From Streptomyces massasporeus (lineage in GTDB: Bacteria; Actinomycetota; Actinomycetes; Streptomycetales; Streptomycetaceae): a DNA stretch of 64,000 nt. Numbering within the stretch: position 1 is the stretch's first letter; each line of letters opens with the position of its first letter. The notes beneath the pieces are model-generated. The model had not been told where the DNA came from, did not search any database, and worked only from the letters and a program-made list of their open reading frames with translations. Of this stretch, positions 45,735 to 54,949 are shown piece after piece. The DNA lies in assembly GCF_014648995.1 (NCBI RefSeq), contig NZ_BMSE01000002.1, positions 248,001 through 312,000 on the forward strand, written 5' to 3'. Both the position numbers and the translations under genes were made by a program.

Positions 45735-47207
45735 ATGGCCGTCGACTACGCCGTCATCGTCGTGTACCTGGCCGGCATGCTGGCCATGGGCTGGTGGGGC
45801 ATGCGCCGCGCCCGCTCCAAGAGCGAGTTCCTCGTGGCGGGCCGCCGCCTCGGCCCGGCCATGTACTCCGGCACCATGGCCGCGATCGTCCTCGGCGGCG
45901 CCTCCACCATCGGCGGTGTGGGCCTCGGCTACCAGTACGGCCTGTCGGGCGCCTGGATGGTCTTCACCATCGGCCTCGGCCTGCTCGCCCTGTCCGTCTT
46001 CTTCTCCGCCCGCATAGCCCGGCTGAAGGTCTACACCGTCTCCGAGATGCTCGACCTGCGCTACGGCGGCGGGCGCGCCGGGATCATCTCCGGTGTCGTC
46101 ATGTGGGCGTACACGCTGATGCTCGCGGTCACCTCGACCATCGCGTACGCCACGATCTTCGACGTCCTGTTCGACATGAACCGCACGGTCGCGATCGTCC
46201 TCGGCGGCTCGATCGTCGTCGCGTACTCCACCCTCGGCGGCATGTGGTCGATCACCCTGACCGACATGGTGCAGTTCGTCGTGAAGACCATCGGCGTGCT
46301 GCTCCTGCTGCTGCCCATCGCCGTCGTGAAGGCGGGCGGGTTCAGCGAGATGAAGGCGCAGCTGCCCACCGAGTACTTCGACCCGCTGGGCATCGGCGGC
46401 GAGACGATCTTCACCTACGTGCTGATCTACACCTTCGGCATGCTGATCGGGCAGGACATCTGGCAGCGGGTCTTCACCGCCCGCAGCGACCGGACCGCCA
46501 AGTGGGGCGGAACCGTCGCCGGCACCTACTGCCTCGCCTACGCCCTCGCCGGCGCGGTCATCGGCACCGCGGCCAAGGTGCTGTACCCGGGGCTCGGCAG
46601 CCCGGACGACGCCTTCGCGACCATCGTCAAGGACGAACTGCCCGTCGGAGTGCGCGGCCTGGTGCTGGCCGCCGCCCTCGCCGCCGTGATGTCGACGTCC
46701 TCCGGCGCGCTGATCGCCTGCGCGACCGTCGCCAACAACGACATCTGGTCCCGGCTGCGGGGCCTCGGCAAGGCACCGGCCGACAACGCGGATGACCATG
46801 ACGAGGTGAAGGGCAACCGTCTCTTCATCCTGATCATGGGCCTCGCGGTCATCTGCACCGCCATCGCGATCGACAACGTAGTGGAGGCCCTGACCGTCGC
46901 CTACAACCTCCTCGTGGGCGGACTGCTGGTGCCGATCCTGGGCGGGCTGGTCTGGAAGCGGGGCACCGTCCACGGCGCCCTCGCCTCGGTCGTGGTCGGC
47001 GGACTCGCGGTCATCGTGCTGATGGCGACATTCGGCATCCTCGCCAACGAGCCCGTCTACTACGGCCTGCTCGCCTCCCTCGCCGCCTACCTGGTCGTAT
47101 CCCTGGCCACCCCCGCCACCGACGCCGCCGTCCTCACCGCCTGGCGCGAGCGGCTCGCGGGCCGCTCTCCCGAACTCGCGTCCGAACCGGTCGCGGCTCC
47201 CCAGTAG
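45735..47207 (+). CDS. SSS-family sodium:solute symporter
   Basis: A 490-residue membrane transporter with about 13 helices. It has the LeuT-fold SSS pattern: MAVDYAVIVVYLAGMLAMGWWG, the helix-2 GRRLGPAMYSGTMAAIVLGGASTIGGVGLGYQYG, and the helix 8-9 segment AAALAAVMSTSSGALIACATVANNDIW, whose Ser/Thr residues probably form the Na2 site. It imports an unknown solute with Na+. ATG 45735 follows AAGGAGG. It is the first gene of a set with a ureohydrolase and a ThDP enzyme, which points to a guanidino or nitrogen-rich solute. The long open frame extending upstream is antisense noise. Confidence 0.95.
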   Translation: MAVDYAVIVVYLAGMLAMGWWGMRRARSKSEFLVAGRRLGPAMYSGTMAAIVLGGASTIGGVGLGYQYGLSGAWMVFTIGLGLLALSVFFSARIARLKVYTVSEMLDLRYGGGRAGIISGVVMWAYTLMLAVTSTIAYATIFDVLFDMNRTVAIVLGGSIVVAYSTLGGMWSITLTDMVQFVVKTIGVLLLLLPIAVVKAGGFSEMKAQLPTEYFDPLGIGGETIFTYVLIYTFGMLIGQDIWQRVFTARSDRTAKWGGTVAGTYCLAYALAGAVIGTAAKVLYPGLGSPDDAFATIVKDELPVGVRGLVLAAALAAVMSTSSGALIACATVANNDIWSRLRGLGKAPADNADDHDEVKGNRLFILIMGLAVICTAIAIDNVVEALTVAYNLLVGGLLVPILGGLVWKRGTVHGALASVVVGGLAVIVLMATFGILANEPVYYGLLASLAAYLVVSLATPATDAAVLTAWRERLAGRSPELASEPVAAPQ

Positions 47208-47220
47208 AGTCGTAGAACAA

Positions 47221-47240
47221 GCAGTGCATAGCAGTACATA
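47221..47240 (+). repeat. Ten-base direct repeat before the ureohydrolase gene
   Basis: GCAGTGCATA is followed directly by GCAGTACATA, one base different. It lies 34 bases before the ureohydrolase ATG and 14 bases after the transporter stop. It may be a binding site for the PucR or another regulator; no palindrome is formed. Confidence 0.5.
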
Positions 47241-47273
47241 CGCGATGAAGCGTAGGAAAGAGAGCATTTCTTC

Positions 47274-48254
47274 ATGAGCAGCAACGAGACTCCGCGCGGG
47301 CCCGTCGACTCCTCCCGCGTCCCCCGGTACGCGGGGCCGGCGACCTTCGCCCGGCTGCCCCGGCTGGACGAGGTCGGCCGGGCCGATGTCGCGGTCGTGG
47401 GCGTGCCGTTCGACTCGGGCGTCTCGTACCGGCCGGGCGCCCGCTTCGGCGGCAACGCGATCCGTGAGGCGTCCCGGCTGCTGCGCCCGTACAACCCGGC
47501 GCAGGACGCCTCCCCGTTCGCCCTCGCCCAGGTCGCGGACGGCGGCGACATCGCCGTGAACCCGTTCAACATCAACGAGGCCGTCGAGACCGTCGAGGCC
47601 GCCGCCGACGACCTGCTCGGCACCGGCGCCCGCCTGATGACGCTCGGCGGCGACCACACCATCGCGTTGCCCCTGCTGCGCTCGGTCGCGAAGAAGCACG
47701 GCCCCGTCGCCCTGCTGCACTTCGACGCCCACCTCGACACCTGGGACACCTACTTCGGCGCCGAGTACACGCACGGCACCCCGTTCCGCCGCGCGGTCGA
47801 AGAGGGCATCCTCGACACCTCCGCCCTGTCCCACGTCGGCACCCGCGGCCCCCTCTACGGCAAGCAGGACCTGACCGACGACGAGAAGATGGGCTTCGGC
47901 ATCGTGACCTCCGCCGACGTCTACCGGCGCGGCGCCGACGAGGTCGCCGACCAGCTGCGCCAGCGCATCGGCGACCGGCCGCTGTACATCTCCATCGACA
48001 TCGACTGCCTCGACCCGGCCCACGCCCCCGGCACCGGCACCCCCGAGGCCGGCGGCATGACCTCGCGCGAACTGCTGGAGATCCTGCGCGGCCTGGCATC
48101 CTGCAACCTGGTGTCGGCCGACGTCGTCGAGGTGGCCCCCGCGTACGACCACGCGGAGATCACGTCGGTGGCGGCGTCCCACACCGCCTACGAACTGACC
48201 ACGATCATGTCGCGCCAGATCGCCGCGGCCCGGAAGGACTCGGAAGCGAAGTGA
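47274..48254 (+). CDS. speB: Agmatinase/guanidinobutyrase-like ureohydrolase
   Basis: A 326-residue arginase-superfamily enzyme that releases urea from a guanidino compound using two Mn2+. Metal ligands sit in [26 protein letters not shown] and [19 protein letters not shown]. The [15 protein letters not shown] loop and the bulky WDTYFG resemble agmatinases and guanidinobutyrases more than arginase. The start [11 protein letters not shown] fits the family, with AGGAAAGAG in front. It overlaps the next gene by four bases (GTGA). Context favours 4-guanidinobutyrate or agmatine as substrate; the two cannot be separated by eye. Confidence 0.93.
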   Translation: MSSNETPRGPVDSSRVPRYAGPATFARLPRLDEVGRADVAVVGVPFDSGVSYRPGARFGGNAIREASRLLRPYNPAQDASPFALAQVADGGDIAVNPFNINEAVETVEAAADDLLGTGARLMTLGGDHTIALPLLRSVAKKHGPVALLHFDAHLDTWDTYFGAEYTHGTPFRRAVEEGILDTSALSHVGTRGPLYGKQDLTDDEKMGFGIVTSADVYRRGADEVADQLRQRIGDRPLYISIDIDCLDPAHAPGTGTPEAGGMTSRELLEILRGLASCNLVSADVVEVAPAYDHAEITSVAASHTAYELTTIMSRQIAAARKDSEAK

Positions 48255-49936
48255 CTCACGACCACGACCTGGTGCTCCGCCCCACGCCCGCCCAGACGGA
48301 GGCCGCCCTCAATCCTCCTCCCGGCCGCAACGGCGGAGACCTGGTCGTGGAGACGCTGGCCGGGCTCGGCGCGACGACCGTCTTCGGGCTGCCCGGCCAG
48401 CACGCCCTCGGCATGTTCGACGCGCTGCGTCGCTCGGACCTGAGGTACATCGGCCTGCGGGTGGAGAACAACGCCGGGTTCGCGGCGGACGCGTACGGCC
48501 GGATCACCGGTGAGGCCGCGCCGCTGCTGCTGTCGACCGGCCCGGGGGCCCTGACCTCCCTGGCCGCTCTCCAGGAGGCGGCGGCGGCCTCCGCGCCCGT
48601 GCTGGCGATCAGCAGCCAGGTCCCGACGGCGGGCCTCGGCGGCGGCCGGCACGGCTACCTCCACGAACTGCCGGATCAGGCCGCCTCGTTCCGGGGCGTG
48701 GTCAAGTCCGTCCACACCGTCCGCACCCAGTCCCAGATCCCCTCCGCGATCGAGGCGGCCTGGACGTCGGCGCTGACCGCCCCGCACGGCCCGGTGTGGG
48801 TGGAGATCCCGCAGGACGTGCTGCTCGCCGAGACGGCGATCCCCGTCGTGACGGGCGGCGACGCCTTCCCCGAGGAGCTGCCGCCGCGCCCCGAACTGAC
48901 CGCCGTGGCCGCCGATCTGCTGTCCAGGGCGGCCCGTCCGGCGATCATCGCGGGCGGGGGAGTGGTCCGGGCCGACGCCTCCGGCAAGCTGAGGCAGCTG
49001 GCGGAGCGGCTCCAGGCACCCGTCGTCACCACCCCCGGCGGCAAGGGCGCGTTCCCCTGGACGCACCCGCTGTCGCTCCAGTCGTGGATCGAGGACCGGC
49101 ACACCACCGACTTCCTGGAGGACGCCGACGTCCTCCTGGTCGTCGGCTCCGGCCTCGGTGAACTCTCCTCGAACTACCACACGTTCAAGCCGCGCGGCCG
49201 GGTCGTCCAGATCGAGGCCGACCTCGGCAAGCTGGAGTCCAACCACCCGGCGCTGGGCATCCACGCGGACGCCCGCCTCGCGTTGCAGGCGCTGCTGGAG
49301 ACGGTTGCGGCCCGCGAGGACGCGACGGCCGAGGACCGGGTCCGCGATGTGCTCGCGAAGGTCGCCGACCGAATCGACTCCCAGGAACTCACCCTGGAGC
49401 AGGACGTGCTGGCGTCCGTCCGCAGGGCGCTCCCCGCGAGCTCCCCGTCCTTCTGGGACATGACGATCCTGGCGTACTGGGCCTGGTCGGCCTTCGACGC
49501 CAAGGGCCCCAATCACATGCACTCCGCCCAGGGCGCGGGCGGCCTGGGCTACGCCTTTCCCGCGGCCCTGGGCGCGGCGGCGGCCGACCCGACCCGGCCG
49601 GTCCTCGCGGTCTCCGGCGACGGCGGGGCCCTGTACTCCATCGCCGAGCTGGCGACGGCCCGCCAGTACGACCTGAACGTCACCTGGCTGATCGTGGACG
49701 ACGGCGGCTACGGCATCCTGCGCGAGTACATGAACGACGCGTTCGGCGAAGCGACCGCGACGGAACTGTCACGGCCCGACTACGTGGCGCTGGCGGAGTC
49801 CTTCGGCGTCCCCGGGGTCCGGACGACCCCGGAGAACCTGGAGCAGGACCTCGCCAAGGCGCTCGCGGCGCCCGGGCCCTCGGTGGTCCTGCTCCCGGCC
49901 GTGCTGCGGATGTTCGCGCCGACGCACCTGGGGTGA
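48251..49936 (+). CDS. ThDP-dependent enzyme, acetolactate-synthase-like
   Basis: A 561-residue three-domain thiamine-diphosphate enzyme (Pyr, central, PP). The catalytic Glu is in [19 protein letters not shown]. The central domain has [14 protein letters not shown]. The PP domain has [33 protein letters not shown], the GDG-x~26-N/D cofactor motif. GTG 48251 overlaps the ureohydrolase stop (GTGA), so it is translationally coupled. The similarity to true acetolactate synthases is moderate. In the arginine transaminase pathway of Pseudomonas a related ThDP decarboxylase (AruI) makes 4-guanidinobutyraldehyde from 2-ketoarginine, which would fit a guanidinobutyrase partner; that is inference. Confidence 0.9.
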   Translation: MTHDHDLVLRPTPAQTEAALNPPPGRNGGDLVVETLAGLGATTVFGLPGQHALGMFDALRRSDLRYIGLRVENNAGFAADAYGRITGEAAPLLLSTGPGALTSLAALQEAAAASAPVLAISSQVPTAGLGGGRHGYLHELPDQAASFRGVVKSVHTVRTQSQIPSAIEAAWTSALTAPHGPVWVEIPQDVLLAETAIPVVTGGDAFPEELPPRPELTAVAADLLSRAARPAIIAGGGVVRADASGKLRQLAERLQAPVVTTPGGKGAFPWTHPLSLQSWIEDRHTTDFLEDADVLLVVGSGLGELSSNYHTFKPRGRVVQIEADLGKLESNHPALGIHADARLALQALLETVAAREDATAEDRVRDVLAKVADRIDSQELTLEQDVLASVRRALPASSPSFWDMTILAYWAWSAFDAKGPNHMHSAQGAGGLGYAFPAALGAAAADPTRPVLAVSGDGGALYSIAELATARQYDLNVTWLIVDDGGYGILREYMNDAFGEATATELSRPDYVALAESFGVPGVRTTPENLEQDLAKALAAPGPSVVLLPAVLRMFAPTHLG

Positions 49937-50001
49937 GCGCCGGCCGGCCCGCAGCATCCGACGCGCCGCCCGAGGGGCCCGGCGTTCGACCGCCTGGTCG
50001 T

Positions 50002-50604
50002 CTACAGACCGTCGCGGACCATCGCGGCGACGATGTGGACGTGGCGGTCGGCGGCCGTTCCCGACCACTCGTTGTCGTAGTTCAGGCCGTAGGGCCAGAA
50101 GTGGCCGCCGCCGGTGGAGATCTTGGCGCCCGAGCCGTCGTACTGCTTGACCAGCGCGGTGGCCTGGCCGCCGGTCCAGGTGCCGCTGCCGCCGAGGCGG
50201 GACCAGCCCGAGCTGGTGCCCACGCCGATGGTGTGGGCGATCTCGTGCAGGGCCGTCCGCTCGCTCATGTAGCTGCGGTTGCTGCCGAAGCGGATCGTGC
50301 CGTTGATGTTGCCGTCGGCGGTGGGGACGCCCGGCTCGTAGCGGACGGTGAGGGTCTTGCCCAGGTCGCTGAGGTTGTTGTAGCGGGCCACCGCCGCGTT
50401 CATGGCCTTGGTGATGAGGTCGTAGGCCGAGCTCTGGTCCGCCGTGGGGTTGCTCGCGCGGACGAGGGACCAGGTGATGGTGGCCGCCGCGGCGCGGTCC
50501 CGGGCGGGGGCGGGCGGAGCCTGGGGGGTGGCGGCCTGAGCGACCCCGGGGCCGGCCAGCAGGGCGGCGGTCAGGGCGGCTATGAGGGCCTTGCGTGGGC
50601 TCAT
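50002..50604 (-). CDS. Small secreted zinc-metalloprotease-like protein
   Basis: A 200-residue exported protein. The signal peptide MSPRKALIAALTAALLAGPGVAQA is typical Sec, with cleavage near AQA. The mature domain has TALHEIAHTIGVGTSSGW, a metzincin-like H-E-x-x-H-x-x-G zinc motif, with a further part (SKLGGSGT) downstream. It is short, like snapalysin, but the third ligand region differs, so I do not call it snapalysin. It probably acts on extracellular proteins. GGAGGA precedes the ATG at good spacing. It is convergent with the ThDP gene. Confidence 0.8.
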   Translation of the reverse strand: MSPRKALIAALTAALLAGPGVAQAATPQAPPAPARDRAAAATITWSLVRASNPTADQSSAYDLITKAMNAAVARYNNLSDLGKTLTVRYEPGVPTADGNINGTIRFGSNRSYMSERTALHEIAHTIGVGTSSGWSRLGGSGTWTGGQATALVKQYDGSGAKISTGGGHFWPYGLNYDNEWSGTAADRHVHIVAAMVRDGL

Positions 50605-50783
50605 GTGCGGATCCTCCTGTGGGGGTGGTCGTCACGAAACACGCGAAACTTCGGACGACGTTCGGGATCTCGGACAAACTGACGCCGCCGGCCACTCACA
50701 TCCCTTGTTCGACGCGGCAGTTGGCGCGCTGTCGACCGCAAGTATCCCGGTGGGAAAGGCGGAGTCAAGAGTTCCGGCAGGGG

Positions 50784-51404
50784 TCAGTGGAACCAGAAGA
50801 GCAGCGTGTCGGGGTTCGTCCCGAGCTGCCGCGCGCTCTCGTACTCCTGCGCCTCGAACCGCATGGCGTCGATGAACCGGCGGGCCGCGCCACGGAATTC
50901 AGGGTCGAGACGGTCGAGTACGCGTGTGTAGGCGTCCGCGAGGTCGGCGGCGCGCCGGGCCGGCAGCGTGCCGATCGCGGGCACCGCGTCGCCGGGGTGG
51001 GGCAGCCGCAGCGGCGGGCCGCTGAACAGGAACGCGCCCGGGAGGAGGCCGGACGGCACGCCGTGCCGGGCCAGTTCGTCGTCCATGGCGTGGAACCAGG
51101 ACGGGCGGCGCCAGGCACCGAGATCGGTGGGGTCGGAGAAGTGCGCCGCGACGGCCTGGTAGAAGGCGTAGCTGTACGCGGGGCAGAGATCGGTGCTCGG
51201 GGTGCCGTCGATCAGCTCGTCCAGGGCCCGGCTGATGGAGACGTCGAGGTCGATGCCCTGCTCCCGGAAGCGGGCGTCGGTCCGCTCGCACTCCGTGCGC
51301 ACCCGGGCGAGGGTGCGCTCCTGCTGCTCGGTCCGCTCCACCGCCGTGAGCAGCCGCACCACCGTTCTCATGTCGCCGGTGCTCATCTCGAGGCAGTAGC
51401 CCAC
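50784..51404 (-). CDS. DUF7691-like conserved protein
   Basis: A 206-residue cytoplasmic protein that I recall as typical of the DUF7691 family in Streptomyces, with no known function. The start V-G-Y-C-L-E-M is read as GTG at 51404, with GAAGGG upstream; the family start is usually M-G-Y. It has CPAYSYAFYQAVAAHFSDP, PSWFHAMDDELARHG and the closing NPDTLLFWFH, and is mainly helical. The same-strand GT39-type gene lies upstream, with its terminator at 51462-51493 between them. A longer start 11 codons upstream is possible but lacks a better ribosome site. Confidence 0.7.
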   Translation of the reverse strand: MGYCLEMSTGDMRTVVRLLTAVERTEQQERTLARVRTECERTDARFREQGIDLDVSISRALDELIDGTPSTDLCPAYSYAFYQAVAAHFSDPTDLGAWRRPSWFHAMDDELARHGVPSGLLPGAFLFSGPPLRLPHPGDAVPAIGTLPARRAADLADAYTRVLDRLDPEFRGAARRFIDAMRFEAQEYESARQLGTNPDTLLFWFH

Positions 51405-51461
51405 CGTTGCGTTTCCCTTCACCCGTTCGCCGGACACCCGTGTACATGATCGGGGACGCGG

Positions 51462-51493
51462 GAACGGCCCCGGACCGAGTGCCGGGGCCGTTC
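51462..51493 (-). terminator. Terminator of the GT39-type glycosyltransferase gene
   Basis: A 12-bp perfect stem (GAACGGCCCCGG / CCGGGGCCGTTC) with an 8-base loop sits 22 bases after the stop codon at 51516. Confidence 0.75.
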
Positions 51494-51515
51494 GACGGTG
51501 TGCGGTCGCGTCGGG

Positions 51516-53729
51516 TCAGCTGACGTCGGACGCGTCCAGGCGGTAGACGGCCGACTGGCCGGACTGCGAAGAGGATTCGGAGCCGTTGCCGGAGGCCGTA
51601 CTCGTACGGTTGCTGTAGTCGCTCTCCTTCACCGCCGTGCCGTGCTTCTGCACCCACGCCGTGACCTCGGAGCTGACGGAGGAACCGCCGCCCGGGCCGC
51701 CGCCCATGCCGCCGCCGAGCTGGACGTAGTGCAGTTCGCCCTTCTTCACCAGCTCCTTGAGCTTGGCGAGCGTCATCGCCTTGTCGCTGCCGGACCAGCC
51801 CCACATCGAGATGACGGGCTCCCCGCTGCTCACGATGAGCTGGGCGGCACCCTGCGAACTCGACACCGCCAGCAGCCACTTGGCACCGTCCCGGTGCTTC
51901 TTGAGGTACGCGATCAGCTCGCTGCTCGCGCCACCACCCATGCCGCCACCACCGGGGCCGCCCCGCACGCCGCCGGAAGCCCGCTCGCCCTGTGTGCCGT
52001 CAGGAGCCTGCCCGCCGCCCTGCGTACCGCCAGGAGCCTGCCCGCCCTGCATGCCTTCCGGAGCCTGCCCGCTCCGCCCGCTCTGTCCGCCGGACGGCAT
52101 CCCGCCACCGGGGAAGCCGCCCCCGGCCTGAGCGTTGCCGCCCTGCCCGCCGCTCTCGCCAGGACCGCCAGAGCCCCCGCCCGGGATCCCCCGGCCACTG
52201 CCGCCCCCGCCCCCGGGCCCGCCGAAGCCGCTGCCCGTGGTCGGTCCGGCCGTCGGGTTCGTACCGCCCATGCCGCCGCCCGCTCCCGACGACGGGACCG
52301 ACCAGGCGTACGCCGCCGGACCCGCCACCGCCGCGACGACGGCCGCCGCCACCGACACCGCCAGCAACCGAAGCCGCGGCCCCGAGACGCCGGACCGGAA
52401 GACGAACAGCCCCACCACGGCCGGCGCCATGACGACCAGGACGGCAGGCCACAGCCAGGTGTTCCAGCCGGAGGCCCGCCGCAGCAGCACCGCCGCCCAG
52501 ACGGCCGTGACACCCAGCGCCAGAGGCAGTACCCACACCCACCGCCGGTCCGCGCGGAAGGCCCGCAGCAGCAGCACCCCGCCGCCTCCGCACAGCGCCG
52601 CGATACCCGGGGCGAGCGCGGTCGTGTAGTACGGGTGCATGGTGCCCTCGGCCAGGGCGAAGGTCAGGTAGTGCAGCACGGTCCAACCGCCCCACAGCAC
52701 CAGCGAGGCCCGGGTGAGGTCCGTCCGCGCGGCACGGCCGCACAGCACCAGGCCGCCGACGAGCGCGATGCCCGCGAAGGGGATCAGCCAGGAGATCTGT
52801 CCGCCGAGGACGTCGTTGAACATCCGGCCGAGACCCGCGGCGCCGGAGAAGCCGCCGCCTCCGCCGCCCCCGCCGTTGCCCTCGCCGCCGAGGATCCGGC
52901 CGAGGCCGTTGTAGCCCATGATCAGGTTCCAGGCGGTGCCGTCCGTCGACCCGCCGATGTACGGGCGCTCCGAGGCCGGGACCAGCGACACGGCCGCGGC
53001 CCACCAGAAGCTGGAGACGGCCAGCACCACCGCGGCGAGGACCAGATTCACCACGCGCTTCATCACCGCGGGCTTCGCCGCGTACAGATAGACCAGGAAC
53101 ACGGCGGGCAGCGCGATGTACCCCTGGAGCATCTTGGTGTTGAAGGCGAGCCCGAAGCAGGCCGCCGAGCCGAGCAGCGGCAGCAGCCGGCCGTCGCGCG
53201 TCGCGCGCAGGGCGAGCGCCGCACCGGCCACCATCAGGAACACCAGAAGGGTGTCGGGGTTGTTGTCCCGGTTGATGGCGACCGTGATCGGGGTGAGGGC
53301 CAGGACCAGGGCCGCCACGGCCGCCGCCGCGTGCCCGAACACCCGCTTCACGGAGGAGTGGAGGATCCAGAGGGTGCCCAGGGCGGCCACGACCATCGGC
53401 GCCATCATCTGCCAGGTGCCGTAGCCGAAGACCCGGCAGGACAGGCCCATGACCATCAGCGCGAGCGGTGGCTTGTCGACGGTGAGGAAGTTCCCGGCGT
53501 CCAACGAGCCGAAGAACCAGGCCTTCCAGCTCTCGGTGCCACTCAGCACGGCGGCGCTGTAGAAACTGTTGAGGCTGGACCCGGACAGGTTCCAGGAGTA
53601 CAGCACCGCGGCCAGCGCGAGGATCGCGAGCAGCGCGGGGAGGGACCAACGCGGCGCGGGGGCGGTGTCCTGGGGCGGGGCCGCAGGGGGCTCGGCGGCG
53701 CGGAGCTGGGTTTCGGTGGCAGATGTCAC
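51516..53729 (-). CDS. GT39/ArnT-like membrane glycosyltransferase with Gly-rich insert
   Basis: A 737-residue integral membrane protein. Residues ~25-470 hold about 11 helices with the GT-C pattern: SSLNSFYSAAVLSG and DKPPLALMVMGL (the acidic DKPPL motif of lipid-linked sugar transferases). A long Gly/Pro/Ser/Gln-rich stretch (~476-595) follows, then a C-terminal extracytoplasmic domain of ~140 residues (WGWSGSDKAMTLAKLKELVKK). It probably moves a sugar from a polyprenyl-phosphate donor. Start is read as GTG 53729 (TSATETQL); an ATG 31 codons upstream has no ribosome site support. The terminator is at 51462. The gene is divergent from the serine hydrolase. Confidence 0.85.
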   Translation of the reverse strand: MTSATETQLRAAEPPAAPPQDTAPAPRWSLPALLAILALAAVLYSWNLSGSSLNSFYSAAVLSGTESWKAWFFGSLDAGNFLTVDKPPLALMVMGLSCRVFGYGTWQMMAPMVVAALGTLWILHSSVKRVFGHAAAAVAALVLALTPITVAINRDNNPDTLLVFLMVAGAALALRATRDGRLLPLLGSAACFGLAFNTKMLQGYIALPAVFLVYLYAAKPAVMKRVVNLVLAAVVLAVSSFWWAAAVSLVPASERPYIGGSTDGTAWNLIMGYNGLGRILGGEGNGGGGGGGGFSGAAGLGRMFNDVLGGQISWLIPFAGIALVGGLVLCGRAARTDLTRASLVLWGGWTVLHYLTFALAEGTMHPYYTTALAPGIAALCGGGGVLLLRAFRADRRWVWVLPLALGVTAVWAAVLLRRASGWNTWLWPAVLVVMAPAVVGLFVFRSGVSGPRLRLLAVSVAAAVVAAVAGPAAYAWSVPSSGAGGGMGGTNPTAGPTTGSGFGGPGGGGGSGRGIPGGGSGGPGESGGQGGNAQAGGGFPGGGMPSGGQSGRSGQAPEGMQGGQAPGGTQGGGQAPDGTQGERASGGVRGGPGGGGMGGGASSELIAYLKKHRDGAKWLLAVSSSQGAAQLIVSSGEPVISMWGWSGSDKAMTLAKLKELVKKGELHYVQLGGGMGGGPGGGSSVSSEVTAWVQKHGTAVKESDYSNRTSTASGNGSESSSQSGQSAVYRLDASDVS

Positions 53730-53873
53730 CCGAGCATGGTGGGCAGCCGCGTTGGGAGGCCGCTGTGCCGAAGCTGGCCGCCGCCTGTGAAACCGGGCGG
53801 CTTCCGATAACGACTCGTACAAGCCTTCGTCGCCCGTGCAACCTTTCGCCCGTGTCCGGGAGTCAAGGGGTGC

Positions 53874-54725
53874 ATGACTTCTGGGATATCCCGCCGCGCG
53901 AGAGTGCTCGCGGCGGCCGTGGGTACGGGCGTTCTCGTGCCGCTCGTCGCCGCCGCCACCCCCGCCGCCGCTGCCCCGCCGGCCGTGACCTGCACGTCCG
54001 CCAAGGCCGGGCTCGCCGCCAAGCTGAAGAAGGACATCACCGCCGCGCTCGCCACCCGCAAGGGCACGGTCGCCGTCGGCCTCTACGACCGCAGCACCAA
54101 CACGACCTGCACCCTGCGCGCGAGTTCCGCCTACGACTCGGCCAGTGTCGTCAAGGTCACCGTCCTCGCCACGCTGCTGTGGGACGCGAAGAAGACGAAC
54201 CGGTACCTCACCGACCGCGAGAACACCCTCGCCAAGGCGATGATCACCAAGTCGGACAACGCGGCGACCTCCACCCTGTGGAAGCAGCTCGGCATGACGA
54301 AGATCAAGAACTTCCTCAAGGCCGCCGGCATGACGCAGACCACGCCCGGCGCGAACGGCTACTGGGGTCTGACGCAGATCACCGTCACCGACGAGCAGAA
54401 GCTGCTGAAGCTCCTCACCGCCAAGAACGCGGTCCTCAGCGACAATTCCCGCGCCTACATCGTCAAGCTGATGGGCCAGGTCGTCTCGTCTCAGCGCTGG
54501 GGCACCCCGTACGGAGTGCCCTCAGGCGTCTCGGTGGCCGTCAAGAACGGCTGGCTGCAGCGCTCCACGAACGGATGGCGGGTGCACAGCGTCGGCGCGT
54601 TCAAGGGCGGCGGCCATGACTACGTGATGACCGTGCTGTCCCACGGCAACAGCACGATGAACTACGGCATCGCCACCATCCAGGCCGTGGCCAAGGTCAT
54701 CCACAAGGATCTGGCGGCGAGCTGA
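53874..54725 (+). CDS. Secreted serine hydrolase of the beta-lactamase/PBP fold
   Basis: A 283-residue exported protein. A signal peptide (residues 1-~34) ends in AAAAPPA. The beta-lactamase-class motifs are S91-V-V-K94 (catalytic Ser and Lys), S127-D-N129, and K224-N-G. The Omega-loop E-x-x-L-N of true class A beta-lactamases is not visible, so lactam hydrolysis is doubtful; a cell-wall DD-peptidase or an unknown esterase/hydrolase is as likely. ATG 53874 follows AAGGGG. It is divergent from the GT39 gene. Confidence 0.85.
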   Translation: MTSGISRRARVLAAAVGTGVLVPLVAAATPAAAAPPAVTCTSAKAGLAAKLKKDITAALATRKGTVAVGLYDRSTNTTCTLRASSAYDSASVVKVTVLATLLWDAKKTNRYLTDRENTLAKAMITKSDNAATSTLWKQLGMTKIKNFLKAAGMTQTTPGANGYWGLTQITVTDEQKLLKLLTAKNAVLSDNSRAYIVKLMGQVVSSQRWGTPYGVPSGVSVAVKNGWLQRSTNGWRVHSVGAFKGGGHDYVMTVLSHGNSTMNYGIATIQAVAKVIHKDLAAS

Positions 54726-54731
54726 CAAGCA

Positions 54732-54806
54732 CTAGCCGAGGAGGTCCAGGAGCCTCCTGACGATGGCGAGGATGGTGTAGAGCGAGGGGGGAAGAATGTT
54801 TTCCAT
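54732..54806 (-). CDS. Possible 24-aa amphipathic peptide
   Basis: The minus strand encodes MENILPPSLYTILAIVRRLL followed by DLLG and a TAG stop (24 residues), on the strand opposite the serine hydrolase and directly past its stop. It has a hydrophobic helix with a basic pair (RR), resembling membrane-active toxin or signal peptides. There is no strong ribosome site, and part of the sequence (AGGAGG / CCTCCT, 54739-54758) forms a hairpin that may be the serine-hydrolase terminator. It may be chance; I rate it a candidate only. Confidence 0.3.
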   Translation of the reverse strand: MENILPPSLYTILAIVRRLLDLLG

Positions 54807-54949
54807 ATCCGGGCAAACGACCACAAGAGGGGCAAGTGCCTCTCCGTGTGACCGACTCACCGGAACGGCCGACCTTCACCTGGCCACCCACCCGACGTCA
54901 CCGGCCCGCGCCCTACGGTGACGCCCATGCCGCGGGCCCCCCGGCGTGC

